Below, one piece after another: positions 14,830 to 22,661 of a DNA stretch of 32,626 nt. This stretch comes from DASPTT01 sp035623275 (GTDB lineage Bacteria; Actinomycetota; Acidimicrobiia; Acidimicrobiales; UBA8190): positions 1-32,626 of the forward strand of contig DASPTT010000091.1 of NCBI GenBank assembly GCA_035623275.1, given 5' to 3'. A program made the translations under genes and the position numbers. Under the pieces are notes generated by a model. That model worked only from the letters and a program-made list of their open reading frames with translations. It was not told where the DNA came from and ran no database searches. Each line of letters opens with the position of its first letter. Position 1 is the stretch's first letter.

Positions 14830-16622
14830 GCGCGGGCGTCCGTTCCCGGTGCGGGCTTCCGGCGCCGGCGGCCCGTTCCCCGGGCCAGGGGTGCGACGGC
14901 CAGCCCGATCCCGCCCACGGCCGCCAGCGGCAGCGCCCCGTGCGCGGGGCCGGGGAGCGCCGAGCCCGACGCGCACCAGGCGTTGGCGGGCACGCCACTG
15001 CAAGGGTCGGGCATGGTGGGAAGCCCGGCCGGGAGCGGGTGCATGACGACGCCGGTGGAGGGCGGGTAGCTCACCCCGGTCGGGCAGGGCAGCACCTTCG
15101 CCGCGCAGGCCACCGAGGCCAGGAGGTCGGTGGTGGCACTGGTCGTCGTGACCCCGCACGTCGGGTAGGTCTGCGCGAGGTTCGCCGGCGCGCTGCCCTT
15201 GGGTGCCGTGTTGTCCCGGAAGCAGTTCGACGGCAGGCCCGAGGTCAGGACCAGCATCCCGTAGTCCGCGTTGCCCGGGAAGCCGAAGCTGGCGTTGTTC
15301 GAGAAATGGTTGGACACCAGCGCGTCGCCCATCGGCTCGATGATGCACCCGAGCGACTCGAAACCGGGGATGACCGAACCCTGCACGCCGGCGCACGTCT
15401 GGCCGTGGGTGGGCGTGTTGCTGTCGGGGTAGGGGATGAAGAGCACGCCCCACGCGTCGTTGTTCGAGAAGGTGTCGTCCATGATCGTGTCGTTGCGCCC
15501 GCCGGTGACCGTCATGCCGGTGCCCACCGGCGCCAGCGTCGCCGCGCTGGTCCCCACCGGGGCGTTCGGGTCGTTGTTGTCGTGCACGTTGTTGTGGATG
15601 AACACCCAACACGAGTGGGTGTGGGTGATCGAGCTGGTCCCGTTGTCAGGACACGCCCCGTTCTGCGGCGCGGGGTCGTCCCCGGCGATCTGCGAGTTGG
15701 TGTCGAACCCGTCGGCGTTGTTGTCGAACTGCGAGTTCTCGACCACCACGGCGCCGCCCGAGTTGGTCCCCGAGTAGCCCAACGCGTTGTACTCCATCCA
15801 GGCGTGGTCGATGGTGACGTCGCACACTTGCTGGCACGCCCCGACGTACATGCCCGAGTCGTTGAAATTGCTGGCGTAGATCTGGTCCCACAGGGCCGGG
15901 CCGGCCGCGTTGTTGGCGTAGATGCCGTAGACCGAGGACTGGGTCGTGTTCGGATAGTACGTGGTGGTGGCCGTGAGGTAGCGCCCCGTGTAGCCCTTCA
16001 TGCCGATCATGGCCGAGTCGGCACCGCCGTTCCACCAGATGGGGTTGCCGGAGTCCCCCGTGCCCTGCATCCAGTTGCACGCCGTCAAGTTCTCGATGCT
16101 GACGTTGTCGGCCTTCCACACGAGGATGCCGTTGCGCCCGATGGGCTTGCCGTCGGACCCGGCGGGGCCGTAGTCCTGGGCTGCCGGGTCGCTGCTGCAC
16201 TGCGCGGACCCGGGCTTGGTCCCGTCCACCACGACGGTGCTGCGGTTCATGCCCCGCAGGTGCAGGTCCGGTGTGGTGATGTAGACGCCGCCCATGTTGC
16301 CGTCGGTGGGGTCGGTGGGCGGCGTGACGTGGTCCGCCTGCTCGTGGTAGTCGCCGGGCGCGATCAGGATCCAGTCGCCCTGCTTCGCCGCGTCCACCGC
16401 GTCCTGGATGGTCGTGTACTTGCCGGCCTTGCCGTTGTAGGTGCCCACCAGCAGCACGTTGCCGGACGCGCCGGCACTCGACGACGACGACGAGCATGCC
16501 GAGAGCAGGCTTCCCCCCAACAGGGTCGCTCCGGCCGCGGCCAGCGCCCGACCCCCGATGCGCCGGGCCCGGGGCGTCGTCCCCGTCGCGGCCGCGCCCT
16601 GCCTGCCTGCGTCGCTGCGCAT
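14826..16622 (-). CDS. Secreted parallel beta-helix lipoprotein (pectate-lyase-like fold)
   Basis: A 598-residue exported protein. The N-terminus has RARR, a hydrophobic helix and lipobox LLSAC (C43) followed by a Ser run. The body reads as a right-handed beta-helix: GKYTTIQDAVDAAKQGDWILIAPGDYHE is the classic opening of pectin-lyase-fold proteins, followed by rungs such as LHLRGMNRSTVVVDG, VSIENLTACNW, VTIDHAWMEYNALGYSG, AVVVENSQFDNNADGFDTNSQIAGDD and NDTIMDDTFSNNDAWGVLF. At the C-terminus is a second hydrophobic helix (LPLAAVGGIGLAVAPLA) and a basic tail GRRRRKP. The role could be polysaccharide cleavage or binding; no catalytic residues can be named. ATG at 16622 follows GGAGGGGGA. Confidence 0.85.
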   Translation of the reverse strand: MRSDAGRQGAAATGTTPRARRIGGRALAAAGATLLGGSLLSACSSSSSSAGASGNVLLVGTYNGKAGKYTTIQDAVDAAKQGDWILIAPGDYHEQADHVTPPTDPTDGNMGGVYITTPDLHLRGMNRSTVVVDGTKPGSAQCSSDPAAQDYGPAGSDGKPIGRNGILVWKADNVSIENLTACNWMQGTGDSGNPIWWNGGADSAMIGMKGYTGRYLTATTTYYPNTTQSSVYGIYANNAAGPALWDQIYASNFNDSGMYVGACQQVCDVTIDHAWMEYNALGYSGTNSGGAVVVENSQFDNNADGFDTNSQIAGDDPAPQNGACPDNGTSSITHTHSCWVFIHNNVHDNNDPNAPVGTSAATLAPVGTGMTVTGGRNDTIMDDTFSNNDAWGVLFIPYPDSNTPTHGQTCAGVQGSVIPGFESLGCIIEPMGDALVSNHFSNNASFGFPGNADYGMLVLTSGLPSNCFRDNTAPKGSAPANLAQTYPTCGVTTTSATTDLLASVACAAKVLPCPTGVSYPPSTGVVMHPLPAGLPTMPDPCSGVPANAWCASGSALPGPAHGALPLAAVGGIGLAVAPLARGTGRRRRKPAPGTDARA

Positions 16623-16666
16623 GCGTTCTCCCCCTCCGTCCGCACCGCCGGATCGTTGCCAACGGC

Positions 16667-16672
16667 ACTGTA
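16667..16672 (-). promoter_or_regulatory. -10 box of the beta-helix lipoprotein gene
   Basis: On the minus strand this reads TACAGT, a good TANNNT box, about 45 bases upstream of the ATG at 16622. No convincing -35 element was found. Confidence 0.35.
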
Positions 16673-16777
16673 TCGAGAACGGGGGCGCTCTGACGCCGGT
16701 CATGCCGACATCCTGCGCGAGCAGATCGACACCGGCGCCGCCCGCCGAACCGCCGCGTGCGGCCGGGCGCGGCACAG

Positions 16778-16783
16778 TACCCT
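16778..16783 (+). promoter_or_regulatory. -10 box for the leaderless SnoaL-like gene
   Basis: TACCCT, seven bases before GTG 16791, with no ribosome-binding site in between. Spacing matches the other leaderless starts here. Confidence 0.45.
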
Positions 16784-16790
16784 CGCCGGG

Positions 16791-17297
16791 GTGACCGCTG
16801 ACGCCGCACCCCATCCCCCCGAGGAGGTCCGGGCCGCCGTCGAGCGCTACCACGCGGCGCGCCGGCGCATCGACGATGGGCTCGAGCCCGACGGGTTCGC
16901 CTCCCTGGCCGACTTCTACACCGACGACGCCGTCTACGTGGACGCGGCCTGGGGCCGGATCGAGGGCAAGGCGGCGATCGCGCATTGGCTGGCGCACTCC
17001 ATGGTCGGCCTCGAGGACTGGCGGTTCCCGATCGAGTTCACCGCCGTCGAGGGCGACGACGTCGTGGTCAAGTGGACCCAGGTCATCCCCGGCGCCAAGG
17101 CCGACGGGTCGCCCTATACCCAGTCCGCCTACTCCCGCCTGCGCTACTCCGGCGCCGGCAAGTTCTGCTACGAGGAGGACACCTACAACATGGTTCACGT
17201 CCTGGAGGACGTCGCCGCCAGCGGCTGGAGGCCGAGCGAGCCCATGAACGCCCCCCCGCAGCACCCCGACCGCAACTGGTCGCTGCCCGAAGCATGA
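16791..17297 (+). CDS. SnoaL/NTF2-like protein
   Basis: A 168-residue cone-shaped NTF2-fold protein: an N-terminal helix with VRAAVERYHAARRRIDDGLEPDGFASLADFYTDDAVYVDAAWGRIEGKAAIAHWLAHSM, then strands including FTAVEGDDVVVKWTQVIPGA and YSRLRYSGAGKFCYEEDTYNM. The family comprises small-molecule isomerases, hydrolases and hydratases, plus many non-enzymatic binders; no specific reaction can be assigned. The C-terminal tail is Pro/Asn-rich. GTG at 16791 is preferred because of the upstream -10 box; the open frame extends far upstream but overlaps the divergent gene. A GNAT gene follows after 25 bp and is probably co-transcribed. Confidence 0.82.
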   Translation: MTADAAPHPPEEVRAAVERYHAARRRIDDGLEPDGFASLADFYTDDAVYVDAAWGRIEGKAAIAHWLAHSMVGLEDWRFPIEFTAVEGDDVVVKWTQVIPGAKADGSPYTQSAYSRLRYSGAGKFCYEEDTYNMVHVLEDVAASGWRPSEPMNAPPQHPDRNWSLPEA

Positions 17298-17322
17298 CGC
17301 GCGTGGCGGGGACGGAGCGTCC

Positions 17323-18405
17323 GTGAGCATCGCCATCGAGCAGCCCGCCGGCGAGGAGGCGCTGGCCGAGTTCGTGGCCTTCGCGGATCGGGCCAACGCC
17401 GGCCGCTCGGCACGGTGGCCGGCACTGCCCCTCCAGGTCCCGCTCCTTCTGGGCCGAGGCCCCAGCGCGCTCGGGCGCACGGTGCGGCCCCTGGTCGCCC
17501 GCCAGGACGGCGAGATCGTGGCCAGGGCGGCTGCCGTGGTCGACCAGCGCTACATCGACCGCTGGGACGAGCCGCTCGGCCATCTGATCGCCTTCGACGC
17601 CCTGCCCGGCGCCCTGGACGCCACCCGCGCCCTCGTCGACGAGGTCGCCGACTGGCTGCGCCACCAGGGGATGGAGGCGGTCCGCACCGGCTCGGGCCCG
17701 GGCTTCGACATGGCGTACGTCATCGACGACTACGAGTCGCTGCCGCCCATGATCGCCCGCCAGAACCCGGCCCATTACCACTCGCTGCTCAAAGAGGCGC
17801 GTTTCGAGACCGAGCGCGGCTGGGTCGACTACAAGATCGAGGTCACGCCGGAGCTCGTGGCTCGCTGGGAGCACATGCTCGAATCCGCCGAGGCGGCCGG
17901 CTATCGCATCGTGTCGCTGGCCGAGGTCCCCGCCACCCGCCGTGTCCAGCAGTTCGCCGACACGTGGGAGGAGGCCTTCGAGGAGCACTGGGGCATGTCG
18001 CCGTCGAGCGTCGAGGAGTACGCGGAGACCTTCGAGGCATCGGGCGCGGTGGGGATGCTCGACACGTCGGTGATGGCCTTCGACGGCGACGAGCCGGTGG
18101 GCGTGGTGTGGGGGATGCCGCAGCTGTCCGCCCTCGCCGTGGTCGGCCCGGGCCGGACGCTGCGCGACGACGAGCGTCTCAACTTCCTCGGCATCGGCGT
18201 GCGGCGTGTGGCTCGCGGCCGCGGCGTGAACCTGGCCTTGGCGGCCAAGTGCTATCTCGACCTGGTGGCGAAGGGGGCGACGTACCTGAGCTACACCATG
18301 GTGCTGGACGACAACTGGCCATCGCGGCGCACGGCGGAGAAGCTCGGCGCCCGGGTGTGCGCCAACTACGTCGTGTACCGGCGCTCCCTGCGGCCGCCGC
18401 GCTGA
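17323..18405 (+). CDS. GNAT-family acetyltransferase, probably two-domain
   Basis: A 360-residue protein whose size suggests two GNAT folds in tandem. In the N-terminal half, VRPLVARQDGEIVARAAAVVD and YESLPPMIARQNPAHYHSLLKEARFETERGWVDYKIEV resemble a degenerate GNAT domain. In the C-terminal half, VMAFDGDEPVGVVWGMP, then LNFLGIGVRRVARGRGVNLALAAKCYLDLVAKGATYLSYTMVLDDNWPSRRTAEKLGARVCANYVVYRR, give the acetyl-CoA loop (RRVARGRGVN) and the family's C-terminal strand. Substrate is unknown. GTG at 17323 has GGACGGAG eight to ten bases before it. It likely forms an operon with the SnoaL-like gene. Confidence 0.82.
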   Translation: MSIAIEQPAGEEALAEFVAFADRANAGRSARWPALPLQVPLLLGRGPSALGRTVRPLVARQDGEIVARAAAVVDQRYIDRWDEPLGHLIAFDALPGALDATRALVDEVADWLRHQGMEAVRTGSGPGFDMAYVIDDYESLPPMIARQNPAHYHSLLKEARFETERGWVDYKIEVTPELVARWEHMLESAEAAGYRIVSLAEVPATRRVQQFADTWEEAFEEHWGMSPSSVEEYAETFEASGAVGMLDTSVMAFDGDEPVGVVWGMPQLSALAVVGPGRTLRDDERLNFLGIGVRRVARGRGVNLALAAKCYLDLVAKGATYLSYTMVLDDNWPSRRTAEKLGARVCANYVVYRRSLRPPR

Positions 18406-18420
18406 CGCCAGCGGGGCGCC

Positions 18421-18555
18421 TCAGGTCCCGGCGCGCCCCCGCCCGGCGACGGTGCGGGCCAGGATCCCGAGCGTGGCCCGCAGCGCGCCCTCAGAGATCA
18501 CCGGGAAGATGCCGGCGTCCTTCCAGCTGGGGTCGATCGAGGACCAGTCGTATCG
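18421..18555 (-). pseudogene. C-terminal remnant of an unidentified gene
   Basis: Read on the minus strand, this ends in a stop at 18421 and encodes about 44 residues that look like true protein, with RYDWSSIDPSWKDAGIFPVI and EGALRATLGILARTVAG. Beyond 18556 the frame turns abruptly into Gly/Pro/Arg-rich sequence without a start, directly where the plus-strand NTF2-like remnant begins. I cannot name the family. The simplest reading is a gene tail left behind by a deletion. Confidence 0.5.
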
Positions 18556-18563
18556 GCCCGGCC

Positions 18564-18884
18564 CGGGACCTCTACCACCCTGCCGTCGTCTACGTGAGCC
18601 CCACGACCCGGTTGTTCGGATGGCCCTCGCGCGTCGAGGGGATCGAGGCCACGCTGGAGTTCATCCAGCTGACCATCATGGGGTGCGAGAACATCCGGTA
18701 CCGACTCGACGAACGTGCCGTGCCGCCCGGTGGGCAGGGGGCCTATACGCGGATCCTCTTCGACTGGGACGCCGGGGACCTCCGGCTGCGCTCGACCTAC
18801 GTCGTCGTCTACCGCTATCGCGACGGGCGCATCGGTGCCCAGGAGCTCTACTACGACCCCAGCGGACCGCTCGAGACGGTCCCG
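18564..18884 (+). pseudogene. NTF2/SnoaL-like gene remnant lacking start and stop
   Basis: The frame encodes a clear NTF2-fold piece: DLYHPAVVYVSPTTRLFGW, VEGIEATLEFIQLTIMGCENI, then GAYTRILFDWDAGDLRLRS and YRDGRIGAQELYYDPSG. The roughly 25-30 residues that normally precede the DLYHP-type motif are missing and no start codon with a ribosome site fits. There is also no in-frame stop until 19310, deep inside the opposite-strand esterase gene. With both ends lost it is best called a remnant, although the preserved core suggests recent decay. Confidence 0.6.
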
Positions 18885-18936
18885 CGCGGTCGGCCCTCGC
18901 TGTGGTCGGAGCCACCGTCCCCGCACTCGCGGGTTC

Positions 18937-19899
18937 CTACAACGAGCGGGGTTCGAGCAACCGCCGGACCGCCGCCCACACCTCGTCGCTCGCCGCGATC
19001 GCCGCCAGGGACAGCGACCGGAGGCCCACGAAGCCGTGGACCAGTCCCGGGAAGTCGAGCGCCTCCACGGGCACCCCGGCCGCGGCCAGACGGGCGGCGT
19101 AGGCGCGGCCCTCGTCGCGCAGGGGGTCGAACTCGGCGGTGGCGACCACAGCCGGCGGGAGCCCCGTCAGGTCGGGCGCGTGCAGCGGGCTGGCGTAGGG
19201 GTCGGTGGGTGCATGTCCCGCCAGGTACTGCCCGCTCATCCAGCGGATGGCGTCCGCGTTCAACAGCGACTCGGGACCTCGCACCGCGGACGCGGCGTGC
19301 GTGCAGGTGAGATCGAGCGGCGCGCACACGAGCACCTGGGCCACCAGCGCGGGGCCGCCGGTGTCGCGGGCACGGAGGGCGAGGGCGGCGGCGAGGTTGG
19401 CGCCGGCGCTGTCCCCGGCCACGCCCAGGCGCGTCGGGTCGATGCCGAGCGCCCCGGCGTCGGCGGCGACCCATTCGAGGGCGGCGGCCGCGTCGTCGAG
19501 GGCCGCGGGATAGGGGTGCGACGGCGCCACCCGGTAGTCGACGCTCACGACGACGGCGTCGGTGGCATGGCACAGCGGCCGGCACACGCCGTCGTGGCCG
19601 GCGATGTCGCCCATGACCCACCCGCCGCCGTGGAGGAAGACGAGCCCCGCACGCGGCCGGCCGTCGTCGGCGCCCGCGGGCCGGAAGACGCGCAGGGCCA
19701 GGGGACCGCCGGGACCGGGCATGGTCCGGTCCTCGATGGCGGCCAGCGGGAGGGGCGTGGCGTGCCGGGGACGACCGAGGCCCACCAGGTGCTCGAGGAA
19801 CCGGGCGCGAAACTCCTCGGGCGTGACCGCCGCGTAGTCGACCGGAGCGAGCCGCGACACACCGTCGACGAGTGCCTGGAGTTCGGGGTCGAGCGGCAT
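18937..19899 (-). CDS. Alpha/beta hydrolase, HSL-type esterase/lipase
   Basis: A 320-residue hormone-sensitive-lipase-family esterase. The oxyanion motif HGGGW (90-94), nucleophile elbow GDSAG (S164), acid D257 in EFDPLRDEG and H287 in LVHGF are all present, so it should be active on short acyl esters. No signal peptide is seen, so it should be cytosolic. ATG at 19899. It lies 60 bp downstream of a patatin gene on the same strand, suggesting joint action on lipids or esters. Its stop abuts the pseudogene scar. Confidence 0.93.
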   Translation of the reverse strand: MPLDPELQALVDGVSRLAPVDYAAVTPEEFRARFLEHLVGLGRPRHATPLPLAAIEDRTMPGPGGPLALRVFRPAGADDGRPRAGLVFLHGGGWVMGDIAGHDGVCRPLCHATDAVVVSVDYRVAPSHPYPAALDDAAAALEWVAADAGALGIDPTRLGVAGDSAGANLAAALALRARDTGGPALVAQVLVCAPLDLTCTHAASAVRGPESLLNADAIRWMSGQYLAGHAPTDPYASPLHAPDLTGLPPAVVATAEFDPLRDEGRAYAARLAAAGVPVEALDFPGLVHGFVGLRSLSLAAIAASDEVWAAVRRLLEPRSL

Positions 19900-19959
19900 G
19901 AGGGCTCCGGCGAGACCCTATCGCCGCTCCGCCGTATCGCGGCGCCGCACGGCGAGTCC

Positions 19960-21060
19960 TCAGACCGCCTCTTCCTCCACGGTCGCGGGCTCGCTGCGAG
20001 GCGACGGGCGTGGCCCGAGCCGACGCGGCTCGAGGTGGTCGCCGATCCCGCCCGACTCCCAGAAGTGCAGCACGGCCTCGGCATTCCGCCGCCCCGCGGC
20101 GATGAGCGCCTCGGTCCCCGAGAAGTCGTCGTAGCGCGACACGGGGTCCGTGTCGACCGTGAACACCACGATCTCCACCCCCTCGGGCAGGTCATGGAGC
20201 TCGATGGCGAAGCGCGCGTGCACGGCGATGAAGAAGGCGGTCAGCACGGCTTCGACGGGCCGTTGATGGAGGTTCGGCGTGTAGTGCATCGGGCCGCAGA
20301 GCAGCACGAAGATGCGCTGCGCGCCCTGTTCCATGGCCCGCCCGATGGGGACGTTGTCGACCACACCGCCGTCGATGAAGTGCTCGCCGTCGATCATGAC
20401 CGGCGGCAGCAGTGCGGGGAGGGCGGAGGAGGCGAGGATGGCGTCGACCGCCGGGCCGTCGGTGAACCAGCGCAGACGGCCGTCGGTGAGCGAGGTGGCG
20501 TTGACCTCGAGGTGGATGGCCGATTCCTCGATCCGCTCGAAGGGCACGCCCGTCTCGATGACGCCGCGCAGGCCCGTGTTGGAGTGCACCGCCTCGCGCC
20601 GCTGGAAGAAGCGCCACGGCGGGGCGAAGCGGCCCTGCGGGAACACGTCCTCGCGGGTGATGCGGCGCCAGTGCCCCACCATCGACTCCACGCCGGCGGC
20701 CGTGGGCTCACCGGCGAAGCCCGCGGCGTTGATCGCCCCGACGGACGTGCCGTACACGGCGTCGGGCCGGATGCCCCGGCTGACGAGTGCCTGGAGCATG
20801 CCGACCTGGGCGGCCCCCCGGGCGCCGCCCCCGGCGAAGACGAAGGCCGTGCGCACGTTCCGGCGCATGCGACCGGTCCGACGGTGGCGCAGCATCCACC
20901 GGCGGCTCCCGCCGGGGCCCATGAACACGCCACCGGGGAGCCGGTCCGACCTCATCCCGCCCTCGGTGAGCCCGTCGGGACCGGGCTCGTCGACCAGCCA
21001 GTCCCCGGCGCCCTCACCTGGCCCGTTGCCGCCCCGCGCGGAGCCCAGACGGTCAGCCAC
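19960..21060 (-). CDS. Patatin-like phospholipase
   Basis: A 366-residue patatin-fold acyl hydrolase with oxyanion GGGARG (77-82), nucleophile GTSVG (S106) and the Asp of the dyad in IDGG (D230), in the order expected for RssA/NTE-type bacterial patatins. The first 65 residues are poorly conserved, basic and without a membrane helix. Starts are possible at GTG 21060 and ATG 20955; I kept 21060 because it overlaps the stop of the upstream small membrane protein, which suggests translational coupling. It probably releases fatty acids from membrane lipids, consistent with a following esterase. Confidence 0.92.
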   Translation of the reverse strand: MADRLGSARGGNGPGEGAGDWLVDEPGPDGLTEGGMRSDRLPGGVFMGPGGSRRWMLRHRRTGRMRRNVRTAFVFAGGGARGAAQVGMLQALVSRGIRPDAVYGTSVGAINAAGFAGEPTAAGVESMVGHWRRITREDVFPQGRFAPPWRFFQRREAVHSNTGLRGVIETGVPFERIEESAIHLEVNATSLTDGRLRWFTDGPAVDAILASSALPALLPPVMIDGEHFIDGGVVDNVPIGRAMEQGAQRIFVLLCGPMHYTPNLHQRPVEAVLTAFFIAVHARFAIELHDLPEGVEIVVFTVDTDPVSRYDDFSGTEALIAAGRRNAEAVLHFWESGGIGDHLEPRRLGPRPSPRSEPATVEEEAV

Positions 21061-21226
21061 GGCCGGTAGGGGGAATGGTCGGTGGGACGGGACCGGCCGC
21101 GGACGACGGCGGGCCGCCCCCGCGTGCCCGGTTGCGGGCCCGGTCCCGCCGGACGGCCGAGCGGACGATCAGGGTGACGACCACCAGCATGATCAGCACG
21201 AACAGGGTGAACACGGCCGCGAACAC
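21053..21226 (-). CDS. Small single-span membrane protein upstream of patatin
   Basis: A 57-residue frame: a 22-residue hydrophobic helix (FAAVFTLFVLIMLVVVTLIV) followed by a basic RSAVRRDRARNRAR and a Pro/Gly-rich tail. By the positive-inside rule the tail is cytosolic. GTG at 21226 follows GGGGCTGACC; an in-frame stop at 21263 bounds the upstream side. The stop overlaps the patatin GTG (GTGGCTGA), so the two form an operon. It may anchor or regulate the hydrolase. A tiny 18-codon ATG frame directly upstream ends at the start of this gene and may be a leader. Confidence 0.55.
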   Translation of the reverse strand: MFAAVFTLFVLIMLVVVTLIVRSAVRRDRARNRARGGGPPSSAAGPVPPTIPPTGRG

Positions 21227-21523
21227 GCTGGTCAGCCCCGATCGGGGCGGCGGTGCGCCCGGTCACCGCGCTGTGTCTCCATCGTCATGCCAGGTTACCG
21301 GCCCATCGAGCCCCGATGGTCGGCGGCTGGCGCCGTTCCCACGCTTCATGAGACCCGCCGATCTCGCCCTTGCCCGGCGCACCGGGCGCAGCGTCCTTGC
21401 TGTGCCGGCCTGGCTCCTGGCGTGGTCCAGCCAGGCCGGCGGCCGACAGACGGCCGTCTTTGGCATCGGCGCGATCGGCGGGGAACTTCAGCGGAGAGAG
21501 GGGGCCGGAGCGGGTCCGGACGC

Positions 21524-21553
21524 GCCGAAGGGCGCCCGGAGGCGCCCTTCGGC
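21524..21553. repeat. Perfect 13-bp stem-loop
   Basis: GCCGAAGGGCGCC (21524-21536), loop CGGA, then the exact reverse complement (21541-21553). No T-tract follows on either strand, so it is not a standard terminator. Confidence 0.75.
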
Positions 21554-21650
21554 CAGATTGGAAGCTGGAAAGGCACTGATCACCCCGTACGACGTCGGGC
21601 GGGACGATTTCCCGACTAGGGCGCCAGCGGGTGCCTGGTTTGGATTCGCC

Positions 21651-21725
21651 AGGTGGTCCAGCGAGCCGCTCAGCGGCCAGCCACCTCCAGGGTCCCGGGT
21701 TTTTGACTACTCAGTTGGACCACCT
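21651..21725 (-). promoter_or_regulatory. Inverted repeat that could hide a strong ribosome-binding site
   Basis: AGGTGGTCCA (21651-21660) and TGGACCACCT (21716-21725) are perfect 10-bp reverse complements. In a minus-strand transcript the 5' arm contains AGGTGG of a Shine-Dalgarno AAAGGAGGTGG, so pairing would mask it. The loop contains a smaller GCCGC/GCGGC hairpin. No recognised gene follows, so the regulated product is unknown. Confidence 0.5.
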
Positions 21726-21806
21726 CCTTTCTCTGGTGCGCACATCGTACCCAGGCGACCGCGCGCGTCGGCGACACCTGCCGACAAATTTCACGCCTCC
21801 GGCGCC

Positions 21807-21857
21807 CGCCGCCCCAGGCAACCCGCCGCCCCAGGCAACCCGCCGCCCCAGGCGGCA
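21807..21857. repeat. Three tandem 17-bp repeats
   Basis: Two exact copies of CGCCGCCCCAGGCAACC (21807-21823, 21824-21840) and a third degenerate copy. They lie just past the anti-sigma factor stop. Confidence 0.85.
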
Positions 21858-21884
21858 GGCAGCCAGCCGCGCCGTGGGCGCCCG

Positions 21885-22661
21885 TCAGGCGCTCTGGGCC
21901 ACCGGGGCATGCGACGGCGCCACCACGCCCCCGGCCCGCTCCGCCGTGATGGCGTACCCGGAGGGATCGGCGCCGCCCACGGTGAACGCCAACGTGCCGG
22001 GCGCGTTGCCCAGCAGTCCGAGCGAGACGGCCCGGCCGCCGATGAGCGCCCACAGCTGGTACGTCTCGTCGGCGGGAAGGGCGGGGAGGCGGTTGTCCAC
22101 CAGGTACCCGGCCCCGCTCGGCAGCACCACCAGCTCGGCCAGCGCCGGCCCCGTGCTCTGGGCGCCGGCCAGGACGACGCGGCGCGCATCGGGGTCGAGC
22201 AGGGCGGCCTGCACCGCCTGGGACATCCCCTGGTGCTGGGAGAGCGCGCTGAGATGGTTGACCCGGGTGTCCAGCCGGGCCACCTGCACCCCGAGCAGGA
22301 CCACGATCACGGCGGCGATCCCGGCCACCGACAATGCCAGCGGGCGCAACGTCGGCCGACGGGTCCGGGGCTCGGGCCCACCGGACGCGTCCTCCGGCAC
22401 CGCGAAGGGCAGCGTGGCACCGGGACCCGCCTCCGGGCCCGTCGCCTGCTCGGCGATCCGGTCCCAGAGCTCCACGGGAGCGTCGCCGCCCGCGGTGGCG
22501 AGCATCGCCGCCACCTCTTCGTACTCGCGCAGCTCGGCCGCGCACCGAGGGCATTGCGCCACGTGCGTGGCGACCATCCCTGCCTCGTCGGGGTCGACGG
22601 CGTTGAGCGCGTAGGCACCGAGCAGCTCGGCGATGTCCTCGTGCGTCACGGCTGGTTCCAT
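21885..22661 (-). CDS. Membrane anti-sigma factor with ZAS motif and RskA domain
   Basis: A 258-residue protein. The N-terminal cytosolic part holds an anti-sigma zinc motif, H33-x3-C37-x2-C40 (HVAQCPRC). One membrane helix (about 107-128) follows, and the extracytoplasmic part is an anti-sigma-K (RskA) domain with coiled DTRVNHLSALSQ and QLWALIGGRAVSLGLLG followed by LAFTVGGADPSGYAITAE. It should hold the ECF sigma factor inactive until proteolysis or a redox signal releases it. ATG at 22661 lies 16 bp inside the sigma gene, an arrangement usual for sigma/anti-sigma pairs. Confidence 0.9.
   Translation of the reverse strand: MEPAVTHEDIAELLGAYALNAVDPDEAGMVATHVAQCPRCAAELREYEEVAAMLATAGGDAPVELWDRIAEQATGPEAGPGATLPFAVPEDASGGPEPRTRRPTLRPLALSVAGIAAVIVVLLGVQVARLDTRVNHLSALSQHQGMSQAVQAALLDPDARRVVLAGAQSTGPALAELVVLPSGAGYLVDNRLPALPADETYQLWALIGGRAVSLGLLGNAPGTLAFTVGGADPSGYAITAERAGGVVAPSHAPVAQSA

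Larger units (their letters stand above)
21295..21884. other. Gene-free structured region, possible ncRNA or leader
   Basis: About 590 bp with no convincing protein. Reading the minus strand from the right: a tandem repeat, a -10-like TACGAT (21749-21754), an unusually strong ribosome site AAAGGAGGTGG, a 17-codon frame (VVQLSSQKPGTLEVAGR) ending in TGA, and a hairpin GCCGC-TGA-GCGGC. The ribosome-site segment is complementary to TGGACCACCT-type sequence further on. Then comes a 13-bp perfect hairpin at 21524-21553. Further down to 21295 I see nothing. Frame 3 of the minus strand stays open for about 70 codons without a start. Confidence 0.4.

Noticed and set aside
14439..17297. Very long plus-strand frame of 952 codons
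   Set aside because: Only its last 168 codons look like protein (SnoaL-like). The rest is Arg/Val/Gly-rich shadow of the beta-helix gene.
21660..21725. Possible selenocysteine codon: TGA in the loop of a hairpin in the short minus-strand frame
   Set aside because: No recognised selenoprotein motif, the reading beyond TGA gives only 17 codons, and no selenocysteine genes are seen.
21716..21733. Resemblance to the 3' end of 16S rRNA (CACCTCCTTTCT) on the plus strand
   Set aside because: No other rRNA sequence is adjacent; the opposite strand simply carries a strong Shine-Dalgarno sequence.
21807..21857. Tandem repeats as a CRISPR array
   Set aside because: The 17-bp units are directly adjacent with no spacers and no cas genes; Fe-S cysteines at 28496-29518 alone do not make that gene cas4.
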